Positions 50,645 to 58,454 of a stretch of 64,000 bases of DNA are shown piece by piece. Where the stretch lies: assembly GCF_028280385.1 (NCBI RefSeq), contig NZ_JANQLX010000015.1, forward strand, positions 784,247-848,246, read 5' to 3'. The stretch's first letter is position 1; each line of letters begins with the position of its first letter. The notes beneath the pieces are model-generated. The model was not told the DNA's origin and made no database searches. It saw only the letters and a list, made by a program, of their open reading frames with translations. A program made the position numbers and the translations under genes. Source of the stretch: Allomuricauda sp. Lineage in GTDB: Bacteria > Bacteroidota > Bacteroidia > Flavobacteriales > Flavobacteriaceae.

Positions 50645-51202
50645 TTACTTGGAACCACTTAATGTGGCATAATTGGGAGTGTACAAATTCCCATTTAGAA
50701 TTTGCGCCATGTCTTCCTCCAGAGTTTCTATGGGGCTTTCCACAATACGATTGACCTCCCTTCCATTCTTGTAAAAGAGCATGGTGGGCACCCTGATGAT
50801 ATGTAAACCGCGTTCTTCCCCGGTGGGACTTGTTTTTACTTTGCCTGATCTCCGGTCCAAGGCCACGATGTCAATTTGGTCCATAGGAAATTGGGCGGCC
50901 TTCAGAATTTTTAGAAATCTGGGAACCTCCCTTTTGCTGTCACCACACCAAGTTCCTAGAAACAGTTTTACATGATAATCCTTCAACTTGGATTTAAATA
51001 GATTTATTAGGGTTTGATCTACGACATAGTTATTGTACCCATTGTTATACCAGTTGGCATAAGGCTCTTGTTGCAATCCGTCCTGATCTATTTTTCCCAA
51101 TAGGAATTTCTTCCCATTTTCCAATTCAATTTCGTTGTTGATGGATTGCGCTTGTGAAAAAGCTGTCAATAATACGAGACCGGTGAGCATTAGATGTTTC
51201 AT
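50645..51202 (-). CDS. Thioredoxin-like secreted protein with C-G-D-S site
   Basis: This 185-aa protein has a signal peptide (LTGLVLLTAFSQAQ). A thioredoxin fold follows with DYHVKLFLGTWCGDSKREVPRFLKILKAAQF, then IDIVALDRRSGKVKTSPTGEERGLHIIRVPTMLFYKNG containing the cis-Pro loop IRVPTML. The active site is WCGDS, so the second Cys of the usual CxxC is replaced by Ser; this is a monothiol site. A protein disulfide isomerase-like or glutaredoxin-like role is possible but not classical oxidoreduction. It is followed by a strong terminator and then lysS. Confidence 0.85.
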   Translation of the reverse strand: MKHLMLTGLVLLTAFSQAQSINNEIELENGKKFLLGKIDQDGLQQEPYANWYNNGYNNYVVDQTLINLFKSKLKDYHVKLFLGTWCGDSKREVPRFLKILKAAQFPMDQIDIVALDRRSGKVKTSPTGEERGLHIIRVPTMLFYKNGREVNRIVESPIETLEEDMAQILNGNLYTPNYATLSGSK

Positions 51203-51313
51203 GATTTTCGGTTTTAAGTTGGGACCGAAAATGCTTCAAAATGTTGCTGGGACTACCCGTACATGGGTTGGAAATTGGGTCTAGACCCGGGGTGGATTTT
51301 GTGAATTGCCCAA

Positions 51314-52351
51314 TTATTTTATTTCATTCCGGGATTCCAGATCTAACTTTTTGTAGATGCTGTTAATGTGCGTCTTTACCGTACTGACGCTAATGAAGAG
51401 TGAGGATGCAATCTCTTTGTTGGTCTGACCTTCCCGTATGGCATTGAAGATTTTTAGTTCTTGGGGCGTCAATACCCTTGGGGCCATTTTTGCCACTTTT
51501 CCATCCCGGTTTTTTAGAAGGCGCCTGGCAGATAGAAACAGTAGGACGGCCAGCAATGCATAAGCGATATAATGAATTGGAAAATCATTTTCCGATACCA
51601 ATTTATCCTGGGCCAAAAGCTGGTCTGCCCGAAATTCCATTTGATATTGCTTGGTAAAGGGGGCTGAGGGATATGTATCAAAAAGCCGTTGCAACAGACT
51701 GGAATAATATGGATTGCTTTCCAAGTCCGATAGATAGTGTTCATAGGTTTCATTCCGTCTGTCAGACAAAAAATCATACACCAGGAGTTCCACCAGGGGT
51801 TCTTCCGAATGCTCCCCAAATTGCTGAAAAATCCCAAACCATTTTTCAAAATTGAGCGATTCATTCGCTTGGCTATCATAATCCATGAAATCCAAGATCA
51901 TGCGTTCCTTTAAGTTCTCAAACTCCAAAATCAGGCCTGACTTGGAGTTGGTGGTCTCTATTTCACAAAATGGCTGATCGTTGGGGATCAATGGGAAGTG
52001 AAGGGTGTCAGTTCCTTTGGCAATAAAGCGCCTACTGAAATTGTTATGGCAATCCCTTAAAAAATGTTTGTTGGAAATGGAATCGGGGGGACATTCATCC
52101 ACATGGACCCTGTAAATTCTATTGGCCGTTGCCAGATTGTCGCCTTCAAAGACAAAACTTCCTTCTTCGTTGACAAAGCCCTGCTTAATAATCTGGTTGG
52201 AATACACCCGTGAGGATTTGCGATAGTCCTCCACGAGGGATAAATAGACTGGATTGCCGGAATATTGCACCCCTACATCCCCTGAAAACCGATATTGCCC
52301 CAAAACTGGGGAGCTGGTCAGGAAAATCAGGAAAATCACAAGTGCCCGCAT
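51314..52351 (-). CDS. Membrane-anchored LuxR-type transcriptional regulator
   Basis: This 345-aa protein has a signal peptide (VIFLIFLTSSPVLGQ), then about 250 residues outside the cytoplasm (VYSNQIIKQGFVNEEGSFVFEGDNL, LVYDFLSDRRNETYEHYLSDLE). One membrane segment is at about 262-278 (PIHYIAYALLAVLLFLSARRLL). A cytoplasmic C-terminal LuxR helix-turn-helix follows (LTPQELKIFNAIREGQTNKEIASSLFISVSTVKTHINSIYKKL). It is thus a one-component system that reads a signal outside and binds DNA inside. The outer domain is not recognised as a known sensor. It is divergent from the Pmp3 peptide and lipoprotein genes, which are possible targets. Confidence 0.88.
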   Translation of the reverse strand: MRALVIFLIFLTSSPVLGQYRFSGDVGVQYSGNPVYLSLVEDYRKSSRVYSNQIIKQGFVNEEGSFVFEGDNLATANRIYRVHVDECPPDSISNKHFLRDCHNNFSRRFIAKGTDTLHFPLIPNDQPFCEIETTNSKSGLILEFENLKERMILDFMDYDSQANESLNFEKWFGIFQQFGEHSEEPLVELLVYDFLSDRRNETYEHYLSDLESNPYYSSLLQRLFDTYPSAPFTKQYQMEFRADQLLAQDKLVSENDFPIHYIAYALLAVLLFLSARRLLKNRDGKVAKMAPRVLTPQELKIFNAIREGQTNKEIASSLFISVSTVKTHINSIYKKLDLESRNEIK

Positions 52352-52442
52352 CGATTCAAATTTGAGAACTAAAAATAGTCGTTTTATGTAACAATATGAG
52401 ACAAATCGCTACCTATAAGTATCATCAATCAATTATAAAAAC

Positions 52443-52598
52443 ATGAGTTTTTGGCGCGTTTTATTGGCTATAATTTTTCCGCCCTTGTCGGTTATCGGAA
52501 AAGGTTGTGGGTCATTTGTTATTGTATTACTTTTAACACTCTGTGGATGGGTGCCCGGCGTAATCGGGGCACTGGTAATCCTTAATAACACTAACTAA
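52443..52598 (+). CDS. YqaE/Pmp3 family small membrane protein
   Basis: This 51-aa protein starts at ATG 52443. It reads MSFWRVLLAIIFPPLSVIGK and then GCGSFVIVLLLTLCGWVPGVIGALVILNNTN. The two hydrophobic segments with PP in the first and GWVPG-I-A in the second are the YqaE/Pmp3 signature. The family affects membrane potential and cation tolerance and is often stress-induced. It is followed 10 bases later by a lipoprotein gene and may be co-transcribed with it; it is divergent from the LuxR gene. Confidence 0.88.
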   Translation: MSFWRVLLAIIFPPLSVIGKGCGSFVIVLLLTLCGWVPGVIGALVILNNTN

Positions 52599-52608
52599 AC
52601 CCTACCCG

Positions 52609-53349
52609 ATGAAAATAATCCGTATTTGGGCATGCTCTCTGGTTCTTGCCATGGCCGCTTCTTGCAATTTTACTGAGGAAATCTTCCTAAACGAGGATGG
52701 TTCCGGAAAACTGTCCATAAACTTTGACGGATCGGAAATCATGCAAATGGCCGGGGAAGAATTGGGTAAATCCGATGAAAAACCCATGGACTCCATAATT
52801 TCGTTTAAATCCTTCCTGGAAGAGAAAAAGGATAGTATAGCGCAGCTTTCGGCGGAAGAACAGGCAAAATTGAAGCGGTTGGAGCCCTTTAATATGCACA
52901 TGGTCATGAATCCGGAAGAAAAAGTAATGAAGTTTGACCTGTTCAGTGAGTTTAAGGAAATCACGGAAGTCAACGACGCTTTTAACGCCTTTCAAGGGGC
53001 CAGTTCTTTTGGTCCAGGAAGCGACAAGGAGCAACCTGGAGGAATGGCAACCGAAGAGCCCACCACGGAGATTAGCTATTCCTTTGGAAAAAACACCTTT
53101 ACCCGGAAAGCCAAGATTTTGGACCAGGCCCTGTTCCAACAATCATTGGATAGTTTGCAGGGTGCCGAAATGTTCCTTTCCAGCTCCACATATACCTTAA
53201 AATACCATTTCCCGAGAAGGGTGAAATCTGCCAACGTGGAAACAGCAACCTTTAGCGCCGACGGGAAGACCTTGTTCTATGAGGTTGGATTTATGGACCT
53301 CATGAAGAACCCCAACATCCTGGATTTGGAAGTGGAACTGGAAGATTAG
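52609..53349 (+). CDS. Lipoprotein of unknown function
   Basis: This 246-aa protein has a lipoprotein signal (IWACSLVLAMAASCNFTEE). The body is mixed alpha/beta: IFLNEDGSGKLSINFDGSEIMQMAGEELG, then a helix ISFKSFLEEKKDSIAQLSAEEQAKLKRL, then FNMHMVMNPEEKVMKFDLFSEFKEI. The C-terminus is beta-rich (YTLKYHFPRRVKSANVETATFSADGKTLFYEVGFMDLM). The opening LNEDGSG style is seen in DUF-type lipoproteins of flavobacteria but I do not recognise a named family. It follows the Pmp3 gene by 10 bases and is followed by lipB 19 bases later, which has its own promoter. Confidence 0.72.
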   Translation: MKIIRIWACSLVLAMAASCNFTEEIFLNEDGSGKLSINFDGSEIMQMAGEELGKSDEKPMDSIISFKSFLEEKKDSIAQLSAEEQAKLKRLEPFNMHMVMNPEEKVMKFDLFSEFKEITEVNDAFNAFQGASSFGPGSDKEQPGGMATEEPTTEISYSFGKNTFTRKAKILDQALFQQSLDSLQGAEMFLSSSTYTLKYHFPRRVKSANVETATFSADGKTLFYEVGFMDLMKNPNILDLEVELED

Positions 53350-53356
53350 GTCTTCG

Positions 53357-53364
53357 TATCTTTG
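53357..53364 (+). promoter_or_regulatory. lipB promoter -7 element, near-leaderless
   Basis: TATCTTTG matches TAnnTTTG exactly and ends 4 bases before the lipB ATG at 53369. The expected transcription start (5-7 bases downstream) falls on the start codon, so lipB would be translated from a leaderless or nearly leaderless mRNA. Confidence 0.55.
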
Positions 53365-53368
53365 CAGG

Positions 53369-54082
53369 ATGAACAAAAAAGTGGCCCTGCAAGATTTGGG
53401 ATTTAAGGATTATAAGGAAACTTGGGACTATCAAGAACAATTGTTCCAACAGATTCTGGATATAAAAATCCAAAATAGAAGGACAGGGTCGCAAACAGAT
53501 ACCCCTAACCACTTTCTTTTTGTGGAACACCCACATGTATACACCTTGGGCAAAAGTGGTGATATCAACAATTTATTGGTCAGCGAAGCCCAGTTGCAAG
53601 AAAAGGAGGCCAGCTTTTATAAAATAAACCGCGGAGGGGATATTACCTATCATGGACCGGGGCAGGTTGTGGGATATCCCATTTTGGATTTGGACAATTT
53701 TTTTACGGATATCCATAAATATCTCCGCTTTTTGGAGGAAATGGTGATTCTTACCTTGGCCGATTACGGACTTAAGGGCCAACGTTCAGAGGGGGAAACC
53801 GGGGTTTGGTTGGATGTAGGAACCCCTTTTGCCAGAAAAATATGTGCCATGGGCGTACGTGCCAGTAGATGGGTGACCATGCATGGTTTTGCCTTTAACA
53901 TCAACACGGATTTGGGATATTTTGATCTCATGATACCTTGTGGAATCAAGGATAAGGCAGTAACCTCACTGAATGTGGAATTGGGCAAAAAGGAGGTGTC
54001 CATGGAAGAAGTGAAGCAAAAGTTGCTTCATTATTTTGGACAATTGTTCGAAGCCAAATTACTGGAAAGTACCCCTAGTTAA
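53369..54082 (+). CDS. lipB: Octanoyltransferase LipB
   Basis: This 237-aa enzyme transfers the octanoyl group from acyl carrier protein to lipoyl domains of the 2-oxoacid dehydrogenases, the first step of de novo lipoate synthesis. The landmarks are FLFVEHPHVYTLGKSGD, RGGDITYHGPGQVVGYPILDL and VWLDVGTPFARKICAMGVRASRWVTMHGFAFNIN. The catalytic Cys is in LMIPCGIKDKAVTSLN and the Lys in the KICAMG block. LipA is not in the window. The start is close behind a TAnnTTTG promoter. Its last 8 bases overlap the convergent DUF11-like gene. Confidence 0.96.
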   Translation: MNKKVALQDLGFKDYKETWDYQEQLFQQILDIKIQNRRTGSQTDTPNHFLFVEHPHVYTLGKSGDINNLLVSEAQLQEKEASFYKINRGGDITYHGPGQVVGYPILDLDNFFTDIHKYLRFLEEMVILTLADYGLKGQRSEGETGVWLDVGTPFARKICAMGVRASRWVTMHGFAFNINTDLGYFDLMIPCGIKDKAVTSLNVELGKKEVSMEEVKQKLLHYFGQLFEAKLLESTPS

Positions 54083-54554
54083 AAGGTCCGTTTTGGGCAG
54101 CGTCCCCATCGTCTTCATCCCCTTTGTCATTTACTATAATGCCGTTGCCATTGGTGTCCACCCCATTGCCGGGCGTACTATCAGGGTCTTTGGAGCTACT
54201 TGCAATGACTTCGGCGGAAACGATGGCGTTTTCTTTTTCAACATAAAGGGCAATGATACTGATTACCTGGGCCTTATACCGGGTAACCTCGCCTACTTTC
54301 CAAATACCGGTCTCAGGGTCAAAATCTGCATTGCCGGGACTAACGTTTGAGTATTTTAGACCAGATTCCAGACGTACTTTTACTTCTACGCCCTGTACTG
54401 GATCTTCTCCCTTGTTTTTCACCCTGATATTGAACAGGGCGGGGTCGTTCAAAACGGAAGTAGGTAGTACGTAAACGTCAAGTTCCAGGTCTTGGGCCCA
54501 GATGAAGTTTGTAAACAATAAGGACAAAAATGCAATGCCAATGTTTTTTTTCAT
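54075..54554 (-). CDS. Secreted DUF11-like protein
   Basis: This 159-aa protein has a signal peptide (NIGIAFLSLLFTNFIWAQ). A DUF11-like immunoglobulin-fold domain follows: LDVYVLPTSVLNDPALFNIRVKNKGEDPVQGVEVKVRLESGLKYSNVSPGNADFDPETGIWKVGEVTRYKAQVISI. A low-complexity acidic tail (SSKDPDSTPGNGVDTNGNG, NDKGDEDDGDAAQNGPF) follows. The tail resembles cell-surface linkers of calcium-binding type, but no LPXTG-like or C-terminal sorting domain is seen. Function unknown. It overlaps lipB by 8 bases, convergent. Confidence 0.7.
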   Translation of the reverse strand: MKKNIGIAFLSLLFTNFIWAQDLELDVYVLPTSVLNDPALFNIRVKNKGEDPVQGVEVKVRLESGLKYSNVSPGNADFDPETGIWKVGEVTRYKAQVISIIALYVEKENAIVSAEVIASSSKDPDSTPGNGVDTNGNGIIVNDKGDEDDGDAAQNGPFN

Positions 54555-54583
54555 AGTGTACAGTTAGGGGGGGTTATTGAATA

Positions 54584-56254
54584 CTATTCCCTGACCCTGG
54601 CCATTTGGACAAAATACAGCACCGTTAAAATGTCCGGGGTGCAGCTGGTATAATTGAACTTGTATCTATTGAGTCCTTCAATGACGTCATCGGTGAGGTC
54701 CAAAAACTTTCCTTTGCGCGAATAGAAATGGGTATGGACATTCCCTGCACCTAAAGCTACTCCAGAAAGTTGGAAATAATTGAGCAGACCGGCCCTTCCC
54801 AACGGCAGCACGCAAGCGCTTACCGAGCCCTTGTGGGTGTCGTAATCCCCATTGTCAAAATCGAACCGAAGGTCAAATGATGCATCCAAACGGCCCGCAG
54901 GCACATTTTCAAAGGTTACCTTTAAAGTGCCCGAAACATCATAATCCAGGAGATGTGAAATGGTGGATATGTCCACTTCCCAGGTTCCCACCATACATCC
55001 TTCCATACTACCTTCAAGACCGCTACAGCAATCTGTTCGTGCTTCCAGCTCATAGGATAACTTTAGATCTTCCAAAGGGTCTTCATTGATATGTGATATC
55101 ATTAGCTCCAAACTCTGCTCCGTAAAACAATCCCCTTCCACGTAAATTTCTGAATCCCAATTATGGTAAGATGCTCCATCGCGTACCATAATGGATTGAA
55201 AAAAAGTTTTATCGGAACCTGTGACCGGTCGAATTTTGGCATTGAACCCTTCTGGAATCTGAATATTGATGCGTTCCAACCGTAGCATCCATAACTCGGG
55301 CAGGGGTTCTTCATTGAGTCCGGGATCCAGCACAATTTCACGCGCTTCGGTCAGCGGTACTTTTGGGAGTATTCTGGAAGTTCCCCGGTCCTTAAGCCGA
55401 TCACGTCTGTATTCATAAAGATAATTATGGGCGAGTTGGTCAAAATCCAATTCCCGCATGAACCTCAAGCGTTCTTTAATATCAAAGGTGGTGGTCAATT
55501 TGTTCAAAAAAGGAACCAGATCGGCCTTGCCCCTTTCCTTCACAAAGTATTCAAAAAGGGAATAAGCGGCATACTTTTTCCTGAATGGGCGCTCCACGTT
55601 GAACTCCCGGGCACTTTCAATTTCGCGATCAACGGTTTCATATACATCGGAGGCCAGGAATTCAGAAACGCTCTCATCAAACCAAGCATTGAGCTCATCG
55701 TATTTTTTTCCCAGATTTAGCACGTTTTCCATTACGAAACAATGGCCCACCTCGTGCGCAAAAACAAATTTTCGTTCTCCCGGGGTATCATCGGCAGCCA
55801 ATCCTGGAACCCCGGAAATCATCCAACACTCACCATTTGTTACCCACATGGTATGCCCTGGTACTCCATAATCGACATCATTGAGCACATAGTACAGGTC
55901 ATGGTCCATGTTTCCATAGGTGATGTAGAGGGCACGGGCATCTGTTATAGCTTCCATAGCCTCATCAATGAGCTGTTTTCGCTTAGGGGTATTTGCAGGG
56001 TTCCCCCATCCATGGGGAGTAACCACAAAATCCCTACCGTTGGGATGATGGTAGGTCCAACAGCCCAGGCCGCCAACCCCAGCTGCATTTGGAACATAAT
56101 AATTTTCCAGAAGATCAACACGGGGTCCGTCCTCTGATGCAGGGATGATGGGGTGTAGGCCCATTTCCTCACAAGTTGAGACCTCATAGTCCTGTGCGGC
56201 CAAATTGGCAACCAAAAGAAGAAAAAATGCTAGAATTAGTTTCCTGCGTGCCAT
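54584..56254 (-). CDS. Secreted protein with HExxH zinc site (candidate metalloprotease)
   Basis: This 556-aa protein has a signal peptide (KLILAFFLLLVANLAAQ). A possible gluzincin site is visible: H167-E-V-G-H171 in RKFVFAHEVGHCFVMENV, with ELNAWFDESVSEFLASDVYE (about 187-206) supplying a downstream Glu third ligand. The N-terminal domain contains TYHHPNGRDFVVTPHGWG, and ERLRFMRELDFDQLAHNYLYEYRRDR is helical. The C-terminal half is beta-rich with CCSGLEGSMEGCMVGTWEVD. The HExxH…E arrangement suggests a protease, but overall family is not recognised. It lies between the DUF11-like and TapB-like genes in the same direction. Confidence 0.72.
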   Translation of the reverse strand: MARRKLILAFFLLLVANLAAQDYEVSTCEEMGLHPIIPASEDGPRVDLLENYYVPNAAGVGGLGCWTYHHPNGRDFVVTPHGWGNPANTPKRKQLIDEAMEAITDARALYITYGNMDHDLYYVLNDVDYGVPGHTMWVTNGECWMISGVPGLAADDTPGERKFVFAHEVGHCFVMENVLNLGKKYDELNAWFDESVSEFLASDVYETVDREIESAREFNVERPFRKKYAAYSLFEYFVKERGKADLVPFLNKLTTTFDIKERLRFMRELDFDQLAHNYLYEYRRDRLKDRGTSRILPKVPLTEAREIVLDPGLNEEPLPELWMLRLERINIQIPEGFNAKIRPVTGSDKTFFQSIMVRDGASYHNWDSEIYVEGDCFTEQSLELMISHINEDPLEDLKLSYELEARTDCCSGLEGSMEGCMVGTWEVDISTISHLLDYDVSGTLKVTFENVPAGRLDASFDLRFDFDNGDYDTHKGSVSACVLPLGRAGLLNYFQLSGVALGAGNVHTHFYSRKGKFLDLTDDVIEGLNRYKFNYTSCTPDILTVLYFVQMARVRE

Positions 56255-56292
56255 ACTGCCAATTTTGATGCCCTACTATTTATAGGGCCCTT

Positions 56293-56985
56293 TTATCTAG
56301 AAAATGCTGTGAGCTGCATACTGCCCATGAGCTTTCCATTCTGGTTATAACTTTCCTGTTTTACAATACCAACATCCTCGGCCAACCACATTCTGGAAGA
56401 AAAGGTTTGGTTGCCCATCATCATTTTGGTCTTGGTATCGCTATAAATCACAAAGCAGTCAAAGGTTCCTGCCGGGGTGCTTACGCTTTCCTTTTTCTCC
56501 ACCTTGCGGTTTACTTGTTCCACCTTCATGTTTACATTAAAGGCTCCGCCAAGGCTTCCGTTTACATTTACATAGGCATCGGCCAGTTCCTGGCCCACAG
56601 TAAGATCATTGGGCAATTCAATGTCATGACCGGTGATATCCATTTCTGCACCGCCCATCTGTCCCATCATTTGTTGGTTCATGAGCGATTTAAAATCAAT
56701 GATTACCTTGTCCTCCCTACAAATCAACTCATAGTCCGAGGCCATAACACCACCTTTTTTAGGCTTGAGTTGCATGGACATTTTTGCTTTGGTCTCCCGA
56801 GAATTTTCCTGGACCTCCACCACCTTATATTCCACGGTGCTGTCTTCCTTTCCTTTTCTGTTATAGGATGTATAGGTCATGGAGGCGCCTTCCACCATGG
56901 GATAATACTTGCTGCAATTGGATTGGGCAGTGGCCATGGGAGCCATTACTCCAAGGCAGAGGGCGGTTAAAAAAAGATTTTTCAT
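56293..56985 (-). CDS. TapB / DUF3108-like secreted protein
   Basis: This 230-aa protein has a signal peptide (NLFLTALCLGVMAPMATAQ). A beta-rich lipocalin-like domain follows: CSKYYPMVEGASMTYTSYNRKGKEDSTVEYKVVEVQEN, DYELICREDKVIIDFKSLM, VSTPAGTFDCFVIYSDTKTKMMM and RMWLAEDVGIVKQESYNQNGKLMGSMQL. The PAGTFDCF plus WLAEDVGIVKQE blocks are typical of TapB and DUF3108-like proteins. A single Cys at CSKYYP and one in FDCF are probably structural. It is 9 bases downstream of the OmpA gene and probably co-transcribed; the family's role is envelope-associated and unknown. Confidence 0.82.
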   Translation of the reverse strand: MKNLFLTALCLGVMAPMATAQSNCSKYYPMVEGASMTYTSYNRKGKEDSTVEYKVVEVQENSRETKAKMSMQLKPKKGGVMASDYELICREDKVIIDFKSLMNQQMMGQMGGAEMDITGHDIELPNDLTVGQELADAYVNVNGSLGGAFNVNMKVEQVNRKVEKKESVSTPAGTFDCFVIYSDTKTKMMMGNQTFSSRMWLAEDVGIVKQESYNQNGKLMGSMQLTAFSR

Positions 56986-56994
56986 GCTATGGTA

Positions 56995-58323
56995 TTATTG
57001 TCTTATGAATTCAACTCTTCTGTTCTGTGCTTTGCCATCCGGGGTGTTGTTGTCACCAACGGGTTCTGATTCCCCTTTTCCCTCCGAAGCCAATCGACCT
57101 GCATCAATTCCGTAAACGGACACCAATGCATCCTTAACGGCCGTGGCACGCGCCTTGGACAATTTCATATTGCTTTCGTCGGAACCATCAGAATCTGTAT
57201 GCCCCACAATTTTCAGGTTCATTCCCCTTTCTTGCATCAATACTTGCGAAATCTGCCTGATGATTCCCATAGACTGGGGTTGGATGTTGGCCGAACCGGA
57301 GTCGAATAAAATACCATTGGTTGAAATTTTCCCTTCTGCAATTAGTTTTCTTCGGAGGTCAACACCACCTTCAGCAACCTTGAGGTTGGAGATAAATACC
57401 TTTTCCTTGCCATCCTTGAATCCGTTGGCCAGGAATTTTACTGTGTGTATGACCGCTCCGGGAGCCACCAAACGGGGTACGTCAATATATTTTACTTCGT
57501 TGACCCACAATCTAAAGCGTTGTTTGTTAACAGCTATTGAAACATGTGGGTTTTCCAATACGGTGTTCCTTAAATCTGCTTTTACGGTACTTCGTATTTC
57601 CCTTTTGCCATTGATGTTGTTTTGGACGGTTACGCCGATGGCGGCATATTGACAAAATGGTATTTCGGCATAGGCATTATTGGCACCGGGCTTAAACTTA
57701 TCATCATCACTCAAGGTGATTGCTACTTTTGCTTGGGACGAGGTCTGCCTGTCCAGGCCAACAGCGGCTAGGTCAAATTCAACGGTATATTCTTCCGGCA
57801 GTTGCGGCACATCCGGAATGTAGTAGATGTTGAATCCTGATTTGAGTTCCAACCATTTCTGGGGGGAATCCCCCAGGGTTACAATTTCACCGCCCGCATT
57901 GGTGTTCCATCTAGAAGGGAAATCCCCAATGAAATCGTTGCCAAAATCATCAAAGAACATTTGTTTATCCCCTGGCACATAGTCAAACTTGCTGTACACT
58001 TGAATGGTCTTGGGTCCAGGAGTATTTGCGGAGCCCGGATTTGAGGAACCCCCTGATTGTCCACCCTGGGTATTGGGGTCACCACTGCCAGGTTGTGGGG
58101 ATTTTGGAGATTTGTTTCCGCCCGATCCAGGTTCCAGGATGCTGTCCAGGATCTGATCGGTCTTTTCGGAGGTTTCTTTTTCAACGCGACGTTCAATGGT
58201 TCGCTCTGCAGCTCTTTCAGCTCGTTTACCTAGTTTTTTTAACAATTGGGCATTGCCGTTTGCGCTGAAGCCAAATACAATGACAAGACCCAACAAAATC
58301 TTGCCCGGGGATGAGGTTTTCAT
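56995..58323 (-). CDS. OmpA family protein with coiled-coil start
   Basis: This 442-aa secreted protein has a signal peptide (ILLGLVIVFGFSANGNAQ), then a charged coiled region (LKKLGKRAERAAERTIERRVEKETSEK) and a Gly/Pro/Ser-rich linker (GSGGNKSPKSPQPG). A beta-domain follows (FDYVPGDKQMFFDDFGNDFIGDFPSRWNTNAGG). The C-terminal OmpA-like peptidoglycan-binding domain starts at about 335 (GILFDSGSANIQPQSMGIIRQISQVLMQERGMNLKIVGHTDSDG, LSKARATAVKDALVSVYGI, NRRVEFIRQ). The diaminopimelate-contacting residues (HTDSDG, RAT, NRR) are present. It would tether the outer membrane to peptidoglycan. It is upstream of the TapB-like gene. Confidence 0.92.
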   Translation of the reverse strand: MKTSSPGKILLGLVIVFGFSANGNAQLLKKLGKRAERAAERTIERRVEKETSEKTDQILDSILEPGSGGNKSPKSPQPGSGDPNTQGGQSGGSSNPGSANTPGPKTIQVYSKFDYVPGDKQMFFDDFGNDFIGDFPSRWNTNAGGEIVTLGDSPQKWLELKSGFNIYYIPDVPQLPEEYTVEFDLAAVGLDRQTSSQAKVAITLSDDDKFKPGANNAYAEIPFCQYAAIGVTVQNNINGKREIRSTVKADLRNTVLENPHVSIAVNKQRFRLWVNEVKYIDVPRLVAPGAVIHTVKFLANGFKDGKEKVFISNLKVAEGGVDLRRKLIAEGKISTNGILFDSGSANIQPQSMGIIRQISQVLMQERGMNLKIVGHTDSDGSDESNMKLSKARATAVKDALVSVYGIDAGRLASEGKGESEPVGDNNTPDGKAQNRRVEFIRQ

Positions 58324-58454
58324 TTATATAGTATTTTGATAGTGTGACTTTTAAGATAAAAAAGATCACGGTAAACTACAAAAGTAATTAGCCGGAAGGA
58401 GGCCAAGATGTATGGTCGGTCAAAACCAGTGTATAGGCTGCAGGAAAGCGAGGG

